DNA of 64,000 bases from Candidatus Cloacimonadota bacterium (lineage in GTDB: Bacteria; Muiribacteriota; UBA6191), in assembly GCA_023954715.1 (NCBI GenBank), contig JAGSHD010000005.1:217598-281597 (forward strand). Direction: 5' to 3'. The translations under genes and the position numbers were made by a program. How positions within the stretch are numbered: position 1 is the first letter of the stretch; every line of letters begins with the position of its first letter. Positions 45,190 to 55,168 of the stretch are shown here, piece after piece. The notes below the pieces were generated by a model. The model ran no database searches and was not told the origin of the DNA. It was given only the letters and a program-made list of their open reading frames with translations.

Positions 45190-45223
45190 TTTACAAGAGA
45201 CTAACGGGTGATTATAATCGCCC
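45190..45223 (+). promoter_or_regulatory. Promoter and operator-like palindrome of the alternative complex III operon
   Basis: TTTACA (45190-45195), a 17-base spacer and TATAAT (45213-45218) form a near-consensus sigma-70 promoter about 65 bases before actA. The -10 box is embedded in the 18-base inverted repeat GGGTGATTATAATCGCCC (45206-45223), which is perfect if one T:G pair is allowed. A bound dimeric regulator would block the promoter. Confidence 0.65.
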
Positions 45224-45282
45224 ATAAAATAATAGCTTTATGATATTTACGCAGATGCGTAAGTGACTGGAAAAGGTGAACA

Positions 45283-45858
45283 ATGGAAAAGGGAATGTTA
45301 GATTACAATTTAAAGGTACGTTTACCGATTGTAATCTTAGTAGCGGTAATGAGCTACTTTACTACATTTTTCTACTCATTTGATGAGAGAAATGGAATAG
45401 GTTATGCACCGGAGCAACCGATCAAGTATTCTCACAAACTCCACGCAGGAGATATGAAAATTGATTGTAGATATTGCCACGTTGGTGCTGAGAAAGGGCG
45501 TCATGCAACTATCCCGTCAGTGGATACATGTATGAACTGTCACTCTGTCGTAAAAACAGATAGTCCAGAAATTAAAAAATTGCACAAGTACTTTAATGAA
45601 GGCAAGGCCCTCCCATGGAACAGAATCCATAGAAGCCCTGATCATGTATACTTCAATCATAGTGTACATATGGCCAAAGGTTTTGATTGTGCTGATTGTC
45701 ATGGTGATGTTGCTTCCATGGAAGTTGTAAAACAAACTAAGTTGATTACTATGGGACGATGTTTAGATTGTCACAGAGAGACTCACAAAGAAACAATTAA
45801 TGGTAAAACTGTAACCAAACAAAATGGACCACAAGATTGTGTGGCTTGTCATAGGTAA
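45283..45858 (+). CDS. actA: Alternative complex III pentahaem cytochrome c subunit ActA
   Basis: This 191-residue protein has one N-terminal membrane anchor (about 14-32) and five CxxCH haem sites: 62-66, 83-87, 136-140, 160-164 and 186-190. That number is typical of ActA, which passes electrons from the iron-sulfur/quinol module to the monohaem subunit or oxidase in the periplasm. AAAGGTGA precedes the ATG, which opens an operon with the normal act gene order. Further His residues (for example His51, His54) could be distal ligands. Confidence 0.9.
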   Translation: MEKGMLDYNLKVRLPIVILVAVMSYFTTFFYSFDERNGIGYAPEQPIKYSHKLHAGDMKIDCRYCHVGAEKGRHATIPSVDTCMNCHSVVKTDSPEIKKLHKYFNEGKALPWNRIHRSPDHVYFNHSVHMAKGFDCADCHGDVASMEVVKQTKLITMGRCLDCHRETHKETINGKTVTKQNGPQDCVACHR

Positions 45859-45869
45859 TGGGAGAGAAT

Positions 45870-46055
45870 ATGTCAAAAATTGATGATAAAAATCAAAACA
45901 AAGTTGATAGAAGAAAAGCTCTCTCAATGATAGGTGGCGGAAGTATTGCTACTTTAATTGCTGGTGTTTTTAGCCCTAGTGAGTTCATTTTGAAGGATGA
46001 AACTCCAAAAATACAAAGAAACAAACTTGCTGTTAAACGAGAGAAGAGAGGCTAG
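45870..46055 (+). CDS. Small Tat-signal-like protein between actA and actB
   Basis: This is a 61-residue frame. The ATG at 45870 has GGGAGAG before it; an earlier ATG at 45858 overlaps the actA stop. Residues about 14-36 read DRRKALSMIGGGSIATLIAG, a twin-arginine-like signal, and the short remainder is polar and basic (KLAVKREKRG). There is no cofactor motif. It ends 3 bases before actB, so it is part of the operon. It may help assembly or export of ActB, or be a small unlisted subunit; the function is unknown. Confidence 0.65.
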   Translation: MSKIDDKNQNKVDRRKALSMIGGGSIATLIAGVFSPSEFILKDETPKIQRNKLAVKREKRG

Positions 46056-46058
46056 ATA

Positions 46059-49000
46059 ATGAGTAAAGATTTAAAAGAGCCAAATTATTGGACGAGTCTT
46101 GAAGACTATCATAAAAGCACTCCAGCTTCTAATGGTGAATTTCAAGAGTTTCCAGAAGGCGTAAGTGAAGCCCTTGAGCTTTCTTCGATGACAGACGTCA
46201 GTCGTAGAAAGTTTTTAGCTCTACTCGGAGCATCTGCTGCATTGGCTGGCACAGGTTGTTCAAATTATGTAGACCCAGGTAAGATTGTTGCTTACAACAA
46301 AAAACCAGTATCTGTTTTACCAGGACGAGCAAATTATTATGCAACAACACTAACAGAAGGTGGAGAGGCATTTAGCGTTTTGGTAAAGACTCGTGAGGGT
46401 CGACCAATCAAAGTAGATGGAAATCCTGATGACCCTATCAATAAGGGTAAAAGTAATGCTGCATGTCAAGCGTCACTCTTAAACTTATATGATCCAGAAA
46501 GATTGAAAAGCCCACTTCAATTAGTTGAAAAAGTTCAAAAAGAAGTAACTTGGGATGAAGCAAACAAAAGTGTAATTGCAGCTTTAGCTAAGGCAAAAGC
46601 ATCCGGAAAGCAAATCGCTGTAGTTGCCAACTCAATAAAGAGTCCAACTTTTGCAAAGTTATTGAGTGATTTTAGAGCAAAATATGGAGATGTGAGAGTT
46701 TATTCTTATGACTTCTTTAATGATGACTCTAAAGTTAACGCTTGGAAAAAATCATATAATCAAAGCGAACTACCTATTTTTGATTGGTCTAAGCCAAAGG
46801 TATTTTTATCTTTCGATGGAGATTTCTTAGGACGAGGGTCAAACCTAGTTCAAAGATCAGCACAATATGTTCAAACAAGAGCAGCTGTAGATAAAAAATC
46901 ATCTAGTAGAACATACATCGCTGAAGCAGGTATGAGTATCACTGGAATGAACGCGGATCATAGATTAAAAGTTAGTCCAACTCACCAATTAGAGTTTGCA
47001 CTTTGTATCGCATCCGAGATCGTTCTAAAAAAATCAGTTTCAAATTATTCTAAATATGGGACAATTAGCCAATTACTATCCAAGCACTCATTGAGCGCCT
47101 TTGTTAAAAAGCATGGACTGTCTGAAAAGTTGATTCATAACTTAGTTCAAGATTTAGTAGATAATAAAGGCGAAGCATTAGTTTATGCTGGAGATCAACT
47201 ACCTCAAGAAGTTCATCTTGTAGTTAACTTCTTAAATGAGGTTCTTGAAGCTGACAAAATGTACACTGAAGATTACATCATGGAGCAAGTACCACGAGCT
47301 CATATAGGTGATCTTCAATCTCTTGTTGCTGATATGAACACTGACAAAGTTGGTGTTGTATTACACGTGGATTCAAATCCAGTATTTCATTTTGATGGAG
47401 CATTAGGTTACTCTAAAGCTTTAACCAAGGTAAATAGTGTCATCAGTGTTGTTTCAGGTGTTTCTGAAACAAGTGCAGTATCTAATATTGTATTACCTAT
47501 GACTCATGATTTTGAATCTTGGGGAGATACAAATGCTAGAGTTGGCTTGCTAAATTTACAGCAGCCTTTGATAGCTCCTTTATATGATGGAGTAAGACAA
47601 TTTGAAGATGTTTTACTTGGTTGGATGAACGGAGTTTACAAAGCACAAGCATACTATGCATACTTACAAAATAACTGGAAGTCTTCTTACTTTAAAGCTA
47701 GCAAAGATCTAAAAACTTTTAATGATTTTTGGGGCAAGTCCCTACATGATGGTGTAGTTACAATTGATCAAAAGTTTAAAAGAAACTTATCTTTTAATGC
47801 ATCTAGTCTAAATCTAGTGTCTAATGGTCTAAACCCAAAAGATGGTTATGTCTTAGAAATTCAAGAAAACTACTCTATTGGAGATGGTAGAAATGCTAAC
47901 AATGGTTGGCTTCAAGAAGTACCTCACCCAGTAACACGAGTAGTTTGGGATAACTATGCAGCAATTTCTACAAATACTGCTGTAAAGTTGGCTGTAGAAC
48001 CAAATCAAAATATTAAAATTACGGTAGATGGTCAATCTGTTGTAGTCCCTGTATTTGTTCAACCAGGAATGGTAGACGGAGTGATAGAGATTACTGCTGG
48101 GTATGGTCGAAAAGTAGCAGGAACAGTAGGAACTGGAGCTGGATTTGATGTTCATTCATTGATGAGTGTGAAATCTAAGTTTGGACCTTTTGTTCATGAT
48201 GGTGTTGAAGTAGTTAAAAGTCATGGTACTTATGATGTAATTTCAACGCAAGAGCACTTTTCATTCAAAGAAGATATTCCTGAAATTTTAAAATCTAGAA
48301 TGAAAGATGCGCATTTACGAAGAGATATTATCCAAGAGGGGACTTTAGATGGTTACCTTGAAGATGAAAAGTTTTTAGTAGATAAGCAAGCAAACAAAAG
48401 AAAGCATCTATTTTCACTATATGAAGAAGAGCATAAGTATAATGGGGTTAAATGGGGAATGGCCATTGATCTTAATAAGTGCTCTGGTTGTAATGAGTGT
48501 GTAGTTGCTTGTAATGCAGAAAACAATATTCCGGTCGTAGGTAAAGAGCAAGTTTCAATGAATCGAGAGATGCATTGGTTAAGAATTGATCGATACTACT
48601 CTGGTACAGTTGATGAGCCTGTAGTAAGCCTTCAGCCAATGTTATGTCAGCAGTGTGATAATGCTCCATGTGAGAATGTTTGTCCAGTATCTGCGACAAC
48701 TCATACTCCTGATGGATTGAATGGTATGGCTTATAACAGATGTGTTGGAACAAGATATTGTGGTAACAACTGTGTTTATAAAGTTAGACGATTTAACTAT
48801 TTCAACTATAGAGCAAACTATGAAGAAGGATTCTATCAAAAAGAGTCCTTTCACCTAGCACATAACCCAGAAGTAACAGTTCGTTCTCGAGGTGTTATGG
48901 AGAAATGTACTTTTTGTGTTCAAAGAATCGCTGAAGGTCGAGCAGAAGCAAGACGTAACGACGAAGTCTTTGATGGATCAAAAGTTACAGTGGCATGCCA

Positions 49001-49169
49001 GGATGTTTGTAATACAAGCGCGATCGTATTTGGTAATGTAAATGATGAAAAATCAGATGTTGCTAAATTACGTGCCCATGATCTTGAGTACAAAGTTTTA
49101 GAAGAGCTTCACGTAAAGCCTAATGTTTCTTATATGGCAAAGCTAAGAAACACACATAAGGAGGCATAG
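46059..49169 (+). CDS. actB: Alternative complex III iron-sulfur/molybdopterin-like subunit ActB
   Basis: This 1,036-residue subunit is a fusion. An N-terminal Tat signal ([20 protein letters not shown], 48-67) leads into a region like molybdopterin oxidoreductases (about 70-780), a part known to lack the metal cofactor in ActB. A ferredoxin-like domain follows (about 795-1000) with four cysteine groups: [36 protein letters not shown], then CTFC with CQDVC. These match the several iron-sulfur clusters of ActB, which carry electrons from quinol to ActA. It lies on the periplasmic side. Full length; no break seen. Confidence 0.9.
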   Translation: MSKDLKEPNYWTSLEDYHKSTPASNGEFQEFPEGVSEALELSSMTDVSRRKFLALLGASAALAGTGCSNYVDPGKIVAYNKKPVSVLPGRANYYATTLTEGGEAFSVLVKTREGRPIKVDGNPDDPINKGKSNAACQASLLNLYDPERLKSPLQLVEKVQKEVTWDEANKSVIAALAKAKASGKQIAVVANSIKSPTFAKLLSDFRAKYGDVRVYSYDFFNDDSKVNAWKKSYNQSELPIFDWSKPKVFLSFDGDFLGRGSNLVQRSAQYVQTRAAVDKKSSSRTYIAEAGMSITGMNADHRLKVSPTHQLEFALCIASEIVLKKSVSNYSKYGTISQLLSKHSLSAFVKKHGLSEKLIHNLVQDLVDNKGEALVYAGDQLPQEVHLVVNFLNEVLEADKMYTEDYIMEQVPRAHIGDLQSLVADMNTDKVGVVLHVDSNPVFHFDGALGYSKALTKVNSVISVVSGVSETSAVSNIVLPMTHDFESWGDTNARVGLLNLQQPLIAPLYDGVRQFEDVLLGWMNGVYKAQAYYAYLQNNWKSSYFKASKDLKTFNDFWGKSLHDGVVTIDQKFKRNLSFNASSLNLVSNGLNPKDGYVLEIQENYSIGDGRNANNGWLQEVPHPVTRVVWDNYAAISTNTAVKLAVEPNQNIKITVDGQSVVVPVFVQPGMVDGVIEITAGYGRKVAGTVGTGAGFDVHSLMSVKSKFGPFVHDGVEVVKSHGTYDVISTQEHFSFKEDIPEILKSRMKDAHLRRDIIQEGTLDGYLEDEKFLVDKQANKRKHLFSLYEEEHKYNGVKWGMAIDLNKCSGCNECVVACNAENNIPVVGKEQVSMNREMHWLRIDRYYSGTVDEPVVSLQPMLCQQCDNAPCENVCPVSATTHTPDGLNGMAYNRCVGTRYCGNNCVYKVRRFNYFNYRANYEEGFYQKESFHLAHNPEVTVRSRGVMEKCTFCVQRIAEGRAEARRNDEVFDGSKVTVACQDVCNTSAIVFGNVNDEKSDVAKLRAHDLEYKVLEELHVKPNVSYMAKLRNTHKEA

Positions 49170-49171
49170 AA

Positions 49172-50548
49172 GTGAATATTGATTATAGTAAACATGTTTC
49201 TTTGGTAGAAGGAACAACAAACCTAAGAGAAGTTGACGATGTAATCGCAGCTCCAATGGAAAACCCAAATAATCCAAGATTTTTAATGGCATTATTTGTA
49301 TCTGTTTCATTGATGGTATTTTGTGGTGGAACCGCATTATATAACCTACTTGGTTTTGGAACAGGAACTTGGGGAAATCAAAATCCAGTGATGTGGGGTT
49401 GGCCGATTGTTAACTTTGTATTTTGGGTTGGGATTGGTCACGCAGGGACGTTGATTTCTGCTATTTTATTTTTAATGCGACAAACATGGAGAAACTCCAT
49501 TGCTCGATTCGCTGAAGCCATGACTATTTTTGCTGTTATTACAGCATTAGTATTTCCTTTGCTTCATACTGGTCGACCTTGGTTAGCTCACTATTTGTTA
49601 CCTTATCCAAATGAAAGAGCTCTATGGGTTAACTTTCGATCTCCTTTATTGTGGGATGTTTTTGCGGTAAGTACATATTTTACAGTATCATTTTTCTTTT
49701 GGTATGTTGGTTTGATTCCTGATTTTGCAACTATGCGAGATAGAACGACTCACAAAGTGAAGAAATTTGTATATAGCCTATTAAGTTTAGGTTGGAGATT
49801 TTCAAATCGACATTGGCAACACTATGAAAGAGCTTATTTAATCCTAGCTGGATTATGTACTCCACTAGTATTATCTGTTCACTCAATCGTGAGTTTTGAT
49901 TTTGCTGTGTCTTTGATTCCAGGTTGGCATACAACAATCTTTCCTCCATATTTTGTGGCAGGAGCGATTTTCTCTGGATTTGCAATGGTATTAACTGTGT
50001 TGATTATTGTTAGAAAGATTTTCTACATGGAGCACATTATTACTTTAAATCACTTAGAGCGAATGGCAAAAGTGTTAATGGCTACAGGTTTGATGGTTGG
50101 ATACGCTTATTCAATGGAGTTTTTCATTGCATGGTATTCTGGTGTTGAAGCTGAATCCTTTATCTTTATCAATAGAGCATTTGGGCCTTATGCCTGGGCA
50201 TACTGGACAATGATTGCATGTAATGTAGTTTTCCCACAGATCTTTTGGTTCAAAAAATTGAGAAGAAATATCCCAGTAATTTTTGTAATTTCAATTACAA
50301 CAAATATCGGAATGTGGTTTGAGAGATTTGTTATTACAGTAACTTCACTTCATAGAGATTATTTACCTTCAAGCTGGGGATATTTTACTCCAACTGTATA
50401 TGATGGTTTATTGTATCTAGGAAGCTTTGGTTTATTTTTTACTGGAGTTATCTTATTTGCTAGATTTGCACCTGTTGTAGCTATGGCTGAATTAAAAGCA
50501 GTAGTAGATGGGGCACAACCTTCTCATCATGGAGGTGACCATGAGTAG
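49172..50548 (+). CDS. actC: Alternative complex III membrane subunit ActC (NrfD-like)
   Basis: This 458-residue multi-pass protein is of the NrfD/PsrC family, which holds a quinol-binding site near the periplasmic face. It shows about ten helices, including [20 protein letters not shown] and [22 protein letters not shown], the latter typical of ActC. The start is GTG at 49172, preceded by AAGGAGG. The 3' end overlaps the actD-actE gene by 8 bases. Confidence 0.9.
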   Translation: MNIDYSKHVSLVEGTTNLREVDDVIAAPMENPNNPRFLMALFVSVSLMVFCGGTALYNLLGFGTGTWGNQNPVMWGWPIVNFVFWVGIGHAGTLISAILFLMRQTWRNSIARFAEAMTIFAVITALVFPLLHTGRPWLAHYLLPYPNERALWVNFRSPLLWDVFAVSTYFTVSFFFWYVGLIPDFATMRDRTTHKVKKFVYSLLSLGWRFSNRHWQHYERAYLILAGLCTPLVLSVHSIVSFDFAVSLIPGWHTTIFPPYFVAGAIFSGFAMVLTVLIIVRKIFYMEHIITLNHLERMAKVLMATGLMVGYAYSMEFFIAWYSGVEAESFIFINRAFGPYAWAYWTMIACNVVFPQIFWFKKLRRNIPVIFVISITTNIGMWFERFVITVTSLHRDYLPSSWGYFTPTVYDGLLYLGSFGLFFTGVILFARFAPVVAMAELKAVVDGAQPSHHGGDHE

Positions 50549-51761
50549 ACGATTATTTTCAACAGCAGCTTTATTTAATACACCAGATGAGATTATGCAT
50601 GCAGCAGAAAAAGTTTCTGAAGCTGGATATGAAAACTGGGATGTTAATACTCCATACCCATTACACGGTATGGATCACGCAATGCATTTAAAGCCAACAA
50701 ACTTACCTTATGTAACTTTGATTATGGGATTAGTTGGTTTAGGATTTGCTGTATTTTTACAATGGTGGACAAACGGTAGTGCATTACAGCTTGGAGCTCA
50801 TGACTTAATGTTACCTAGATGGGTTGAGAGATATCCATTTGTAATTGGTGGTAAGCCTTTATTTTCATTACCAGCATTTGTACCAGTAATGTTTGAGTTA
50901 ACTGTATTATCTGCTGCTCTATCAACAATTGCAGCAATGCTTGGTATCTTTTGTGGATTGCCACATAATAGTCATCCACTTCATGATACTGATTATATGA
51001 AAGCAGTTTCTTGTGATCAGTATGGTTTGTACATTGAATCAAGTGATCCAAACTTTGATGAAGCAAAAGTAGAAACTTTGTTTAAGGACTTAGGTGCCAC
51101 CGAAGTAACATCAATATACAGGCCATTTGAACAAAAACCTGGATTTATATCTCATGTGTTGTTTTTTGGTTTCTTAATTGCAACAGCAGTTGGTGTGTCC
51201 GGAAAAGCATATTTTGTTTACAATAATTTATTGTATGCAAGACTTGTTGTACCAGGATACGGTGTAATTAAGCTAGATCATATTATCCCTTATAACTGGA
51301 TGGTAAATCAGCCTAGATTAGATGCTCAAGAAGAAAGTACTTTCTTTAAAAATGGACGAAGTATGCAAAACCCTGTAGCAAATACAGTTGCTAGAGGATA
51401 TATGCCTTATAAGTATGCTGGTAACCCAGATGCTGCAAATAAGGATACGCATAATCCAGTTCCGATGACTGAAGAAAATCTTGCTCTTGGTAAGAAAATG
51501 TATGAAATTACATGTTCAATGTGTCACGGTGATTTCGCTAAAGGTGAAGGTCGTCTTAAAGGTAATTTAGTACCACCATCATTACATTCTTCTAAAGCTA
51601 AGAAATGGACGGATGCACGTATGTACCATGTTATTGTAGAGGGGCAAAACGTTATGCCTAGCTATGCAAAACAACTAGACGAAAAAGAAAGATGGGCAAT
51701 TATCCATTACGTAAGAGCTCTTCAACGAGCAATGGATGCGAAGGAGTCTGATCTAAAATGA
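50541..51761 (+). CDS. actDE: Fused alternative complex III subunits ActD and ActE
   Basis: This is a 406-residue protein from the ATG at 50541 with an excellent GGAGGTGACC before it. The first half (about 1-190) is ActD-like (DUF3341): two membrane helices, [20 protein letters not shown] and the soluble [18 protein letters not shown]. The second half (about 200-406) is an ActE-type monohaem cytochrome c, with the haem site CSMCH at 325-329 and a likely axial Met in [12 protein letters not shown]. In many species these are two genes. The fusion places the electron-exit cytochrome on the membrane subunit. It overlaps actC by 8 bases and actF by 4. Confidence 0.85.
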   Translation: MSRRLFSTAALFNTPDEIMHAAEKVSEAGYENWDVNTPYPLHGMDHAMHLKPTNLPYVTLIMGLVGLGFAVFLQWWTNGSALQLGAHDLMLPRWVERYPFVIGGKPLFSLPAFVPVMFELTVLSAALSTIAAMLGIFCGLPHNSHPLHDTDYMKAVSCDQYGLYIESSDPNFDEAKVETLFKDLGATEVTSIYRPFEQKPGFISHVLFFGFLIATAVGVSGKAYFVYNNLLYARLVVPGYGVIKLDHIIPYNWMVNQPRLDAQEESTFFKNGRSMQNPVANTVARGYMPYKYAGNPDAANKDTHNPVPMTEENLALGKKMYEITCSMCHGDFAKGEGRLKGNLVPPSLHSSKAKKWTDARMYHVIVEGQNVMPSYAKQLDEKERWAIIHYVRALQRAMDAKESDLK

Positions 51762-53083
51762 GTTCTAAAATTCAATTAAAAGACTATTCAAAATCAGCTA
51801 CTCATAAATCTGCTAAGTTAATTGGTGGAGTCTTGATGGCTGTAGGAGCAATGTGTGTGGTTCCTGTGATGGCAGAGTCTGCAAGTAGATTTTGGCATGG
51901 ATACCTAATCATGTATATGTTTTTACTAAGTATTGGTTTAGGGGCATTATTCTTTATTGCTTTGGACTATTTAGTAGGAGCAAAGTGGAGTGTTCCCATT
52001 CGACGTGTAACAGAGATCCTTGCAGGTTTGATACCTGTAGCGGCTGTGTTAGCGATTCCAATTTTACTTGGTGGAATGGATCATTTGTATAGCCATTGGG
52101 TTCATGCAGCAGACTATGCTCATCATGAAGTTAAGGCTGATGAACATAAAACACCTAAAGATGCAGTGAAAGATGCTCATGCAAAAACTGAGCATAAAAA
52201 AGAAGAGCACAAAGAAGACTCTCATGGAGATGCTTCTGAGCACCATGCGCCTGATAAAATTATCATGGGTAAGGTTCCTTATTTAAATAAGGGTGCTTTT
52301 GTATTCAGATATTTTGCATTTTTTGCAATCTGGATTGCTGGATGGATGTATTTTCGTAAAAACTCTTTGGCTCAAGATAATGATCCTGACCAAAAGTATA
52401 CGAAAGCTAATACAACTTTATCTGCGCCATTTATCTTTATCTTTGGTTTGACATTATCTATGGCAGCTATCGATTGGATTATGAGTTTAGAGCCACACTG
52501 GTTTTCAACTATGTTTGGTCTATACTATTTTTCAGGTTGTTTAGTAACAGCATCTTGTTGTATCGCTATCTATACAATTCGATTAAAAGAGGGTGGGTTT
52601 TTGCACCCAGACATGAAAAGCGATACTTATTATAGTATTGGTCTTATGATGTTTGCTTTTAACGTATTCTGGGCTTATATCTCATTTTCTCAGTTCGTAT
52701 TAATTTGGTATGCAAACTTACCAGAAGAAACATTCTGGTATATCGCAAGAGCAGATAAAGGATGGATGATTTTCTCTATCTTTTTAATGATCTTTCACTT
52801 TGTGATTCCATTCTTTGCTTTATTGTCTCGAACAATCAAAACAAGACCATCTCGGTTAATGTTTATGGCAAAATGGTTATTGCTTGCTCAAATCTTTGAT
52901 TTGTACTGGGCAATTATGCCAGCAGCAAGACTAGATGTTAACTTTTCATTCTTAGACTTAGGTTTCATTGCATTAGCAGCCGGAATTGTCATAACTGTAT
53001 TCGATCGTGGAGCAGCTAAGACACAATTGGTTCCTTTAAATGATCCTAGACTACAAATGGGTCTAGACTTTAGATCACATTAA
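51758..53083 (+). CDS. actF: Alternative complex III membrane subunit ActF (NrfD-like)
   Basis: This is a 441-residue multi-pass protein, the second NrfD-like subunit of the complex. About ten helices are seen, with FWHGYLIMYMFLLSIGLGAL near the start and AAIDWIMSLEPHWFSTMFGLY later. Between the third and fourth helices (about 120-166) is an inserted loop very rich in His, Lys, Asp and Glu (AHHEVKADEHKTPKDAV..., ASEHHAPDK), which may bind metal or another protein. It overlaps actD-actE by 4 bases (ATGA) and is the last gene before a strong terminator. Confidence 0.9.
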   Translation: MSSKIQLKDYSKSATHKSAKLIGGVLMAVGAMCVVPVMAESASRFWHGYLIMYMFLLSIGLGALFFIALDYLVGAKWSVPIRRVTEILAGLIPVAAVLAIPILLGGMDHLYSHWVHAADYAHHEVKADEHKTPKDAVKDAHAKTEHKKEEHKEDSHGDASEHHAPDKIIMGKVPYLNKGAFVFRYFAFFAIWIAGWMYFRKNSLAQDNDPDQKYTKANTTLSAPFIFIFGLTLSMAAIDWIMSLEPHWFSTMFGLYYFSGCLVTASCCIAIYTIRLKEGGFLHPDMKSDTYYSIGLMMFAFNVFWAYISFSQFVLIWYANLPEETFWYIARADKGWMIFSIFLMIFHFVIPFFALLSRTIKTRPSRLMFMAKWLLLAQIFDLYWAIMPAARLDVNFSFLDLGFIALAAGIVITVFDRGAAKTQLVPLNDPRLQMGLDFRSH

Positions 53084-53106
53084 TATCTAAGTAGCTAAGG
53101 TTACTT

Positions 53107-53149
53107 TAAAAAAGCCCCACCCAAATTAGTTTTTGGGTGGGGCTTTTTG
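53107..53149 (+). terminator. Terminator of the alternative complex III operon
   Basis: AAAAAAGCCCCACCCAAA pairs with TTTGGGTGGGGCTTTTT around a short loop, one of the strongest hairpins in the window. No cytochrome oxidase genes follow. Confidence 0.9.
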
Positions 53150-53161
53150 CTTAATATATAT

Positions 53162-53437
53162 ATGAAAAGAATTACATTTAACGTATTGATAATAGCTTTA
53201 GGTCATGCTTTAAATAGTATGTATTATGGTGAGAGTAAACTCACAATAGAGTTATTGCTGCTATTAGCCTTTATCGCTGATGACATGAGTGGCTACTTGT
53301 TTAATGGAGCAATTCGAAGATGGAGTTTCAGGCCTATATCAATGAATGAGCCTAATGAGCGGGAGCTACACTTGGGTGGATTGTTTGTCGTAATATGTGG
53401 TTTACTGACTTACAATATGCTGAAAACTATCCCTTAG
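53162..53437 (+). CDS. Small membrane protein, unknown function
   Basis: This 91-residue protein starts at the ATG at 53162; an upstream TTG lies inside the operon terminator and is unlikely. Two or three hydrophobic segments appear (about 5-17, 28-42 and 75-88). I do not recognise it. There is no strong Shine-Dalgarno sequence, and it begins 13 bases after the T run of the terminator, so it depends on read-through or an unseen promoter. Confidence 0.45.
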   Translation: MKRITFNVLIIALGHALNSMYYGESKLTIELLLLLAFIADDMSGYLFNGAIRRWSFRPISMNEPNERELHLGGLFVVICGLLTYNMLKTIP

Positions 53438-53489
53438 TAAGTCTAAAGTGTATTTTCTTGAGATTGTCATAACTATTAGTTTATAAAAA

Positions 53490-53765
53490 TTACACGCTCT
53501 TTTGAAACTGGTTTTTCAGGTGAGTAAGCTCTTCACTTAATTTAGCTATACGATCGACATAGCTTTCGGCTTGTTTGGTAGTGTTTTTTAGATCGTCTTC
53601 GAGTAAATTAATGTTTTCTAGAGCATGGTCTAGGGACTTTTGATTTTCACCCTGAAGCGGCTCACCTGGGTTTTTCTTTTTCAGGTCCGAAATAAGGTTT
53701 TCTAGGGAGTCTATAGATGAAGATAAGGTTTTGGTGTTTGAGTTTGGCTTTTTTTTGATTTTCAT
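53490..53765 (-). CDS. Small coiled-coil protein
   Basis: This 91-residue charged protein has a basic start (MKIKKKPNSNTKT) and two heptad-rich helices (about 15-32 and 45-88, with SLDHALENINLLEDDLKN and RIAKLSEELTHLKNQFQ). There is no signal peptide. It probably forms a coiled-coil dimer. Function unknown. Gene choice rests on the clean composition and weak GAGA before the ATG. Confidence 0.5.
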   Translation of the reverse strand: MKIKKKPNSNTKTLSSSIDSLENLISDLKKKNPGEPLQGENQKSLDHALENINLLEDDLKNTTKQAESYVDRIAKLSEELTHLKNQFQKSV

Positions 53766-53866
53766 GTTGTCTCTATGTCCATACTAGTGATATGACTAAG
53801 TTAAAGGCTTAGGTCAAATCACTAGTATATAAGATTATGGAGATGATTCAAATAGAATACTTAAGG

Positions 53867-54421
53867 CTAAATTTGATAGTTAGATAAATATAAAAATAAT
53901 AACCTACTCATAGGTGGGACCAAGAATAGAACCATAAAGCTATACGCACAGATTTTTTGCCAGTGTGCCTTAACTTCCGGTATATTTTTGAAAATAGAGT
54001 CGCAAATCTTAGGAGATGTTAAAAAGTATACTGACAATAAAGTAGGAAACAGCAAATGAGGAAAGTTAACTGTTTGATTTTGAAAGATTGCAGTAAAGCT
54101 TTCAATGGTAAACAAAAAGCATACAAGTTGGGTTAAGTATAATATAAAAAGAGCAAAGCAAGGATACAAATATAATGCGGCAATATAAGATGAAAACTTG
54201 TGTCTAGTCTGTGGTTTTGTGTAGTACATATAAAGAGAGGGTCCAATGGACGGTAAGTAGAAGATCAGCAAACAGGTATACAGAAATAAAACTCCAAACA
54301 GCTGTTTTTTCCAGAAGACAGGATCGAGTTGCGTAAAAGTTGAATGAGATAAAATTAAGAAGCTTAAGGAGACGCTAGTTGCGCCTTTTTGCGTAAAACG
54401 AGACTGGTGAAACCTTTTCAT
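53867..54421 (-). CDS. Multi-pass membrane protein, unknown function
   Basis: This is a 184-residue protein from the ATG at 54421, which has GGAGG at a good distance; an upstream ATG four codons earlier would overlap that site. The basic, polar N-terminus (MKRFHQSRFTQKG) is followed by about five hydrophobic helices. The pattern recalls Yip1-like proteins but is not clear enough to call. It is transcribed away from the GspF-half gene. Confidence 0.6.
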   Translation of the reverse strand: MKRFHQSRFTQKGATSVSLSFLILSHSTFTQLDPVFWKKQLFGVLFLYTCLLIFYLPSIGPSLYMYYTKPQTRHKFSSYIAALYLYPCFALFILYLTQLVCFLFTIESFTAIFQNQTVNFPHLLFPTLLSVYFLTSPKICDSIFKNIPEVKAHWQKICAYSFMVLFLVPPMSRLLFLYLSNYQI

Positions 54422-54836
54422 TTGGACCTCCAAAAATAACTTTTAAACCAAGTAAATACTCAATGTATAGAGAATAATCTCCATGTTTTTGGGGGGTGTA
54501 TGTGAAAAAAGTGGGGAACTTTTGTCTCAAGTACAGATAATATGCTACGACTATGCATGGCGAGTTAGCAACCATCAGCATATTTTATTTTGTAACCCTA
54601 GTGTAACGTCAATGAAATTGATTTGTAACTTTACTCCTAATTTATGAGTCGATATAATCAATTAATATTCATCGTAATAGTTCAGGTTATCTCTTCGATA
54701 AAAGGCAGGGGCATACAGGTTTTTCGATTTTTTTGCTTTATTGATGCACCTAGGTGTAATCAATCTTTGTAAAGAAATTGAAAAATTATACCTGAATAGT
54801 TACTATCAACAAGATAAGTGAAAAGGAACCGCAATT
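54422..54836. other. Intergenic region between divergent genes, with repeat copy 2
   Basis: These 415 bases contain the second copy of the 49-bp repeat next to the right-hand gene. The remainder is AT-rich and holds no frame with a credible start. The minus-strand gene's GGAGG site lies at the left edge. Confidence 0.4.
54756..54804 (+). repeat. 49-bp dispersed repeat, copy 2, possibly a promoter
   Basis: It matches 1571-1619 at 43 of 49 positions. The last 28 bases differ at only two positions and read TTGAAA, 17 bases, TACTAT, i.e. a promoter-like spacing ending about 30 bases before the next ATG. A flanking inverted repeat (AGGTGTAAT at 54752-54760 and ATTATACCT at 54785-54793) overlaps it here. 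Confidence 0.6.
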
Positions 54837-55166
54837 ATGAAAACGAACCAGTTAAAAGCCCAGTCAATGTTTTTTGAGAAATTTGGTCAAATGATAAACT
54901 CTGCTATTCCATTGCATGAAGCATTGAGAATTATGCAAGAAGAAACACTAGATCTTTCAATGAAGTCTCATATAAAAGTTATGTTAGAGACTATGACTGA
55001 CAAAAAACCATTTTATGAAAATATGTGTAAAGAGTACTTTCAAGAGTCCACTCTAGTTATGATTGAGTCAGGATGTAACCAAGGAGAGCTTGATTATGTA
55101 TGCCAGAAGATTTCTAGATGTTTAGAGGTTGATATTATGCAAAGATTGAATAGTAGTTCTACATAG
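54837..55166 (+). CDS. Free-standing GspF/PilC-type cytoplasmic half-domain
   Basis: This 109-residue soluble protein resembles one cytoplasmic domain of the type II secretion/type IV pilus platform protein GspF/PilC. FFEKFGQMINSAIPLHEALRIM (about 12-33) matches the 'F...L..ll.aGiPL.eAL.il' helix. VMIESGCNQGELDYVCQKIS matches the 'mi..GE.sG.L...l..la' helix. It stops where the first membrane helix of GspF would begin, and no such helix is present. AAAAGGAA precedes the ATG. The next gene, a DNA-binding protein, starts 2 bases after its stop, so the two are co-translated. A regulatory or decoy role is inference. Confidence 0.65.
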   Translation: MKTNQLKAQSMFFEKFGQMINSAIPLHEALRIMQEETLDLSMKSHIKVMLETMTDKKPFYENMCKEYFQESTLVMIESGCNQGELDYVCQKISRCLEVDIMQRLNSSST

Positions 55167-55168
55167 CG

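Noticed and set aside
53147..53161. TTG start for the small membrane protein
   Set aside because: The codon lies in the T run of the operon terminator; the ATG at 53162 is more natural.
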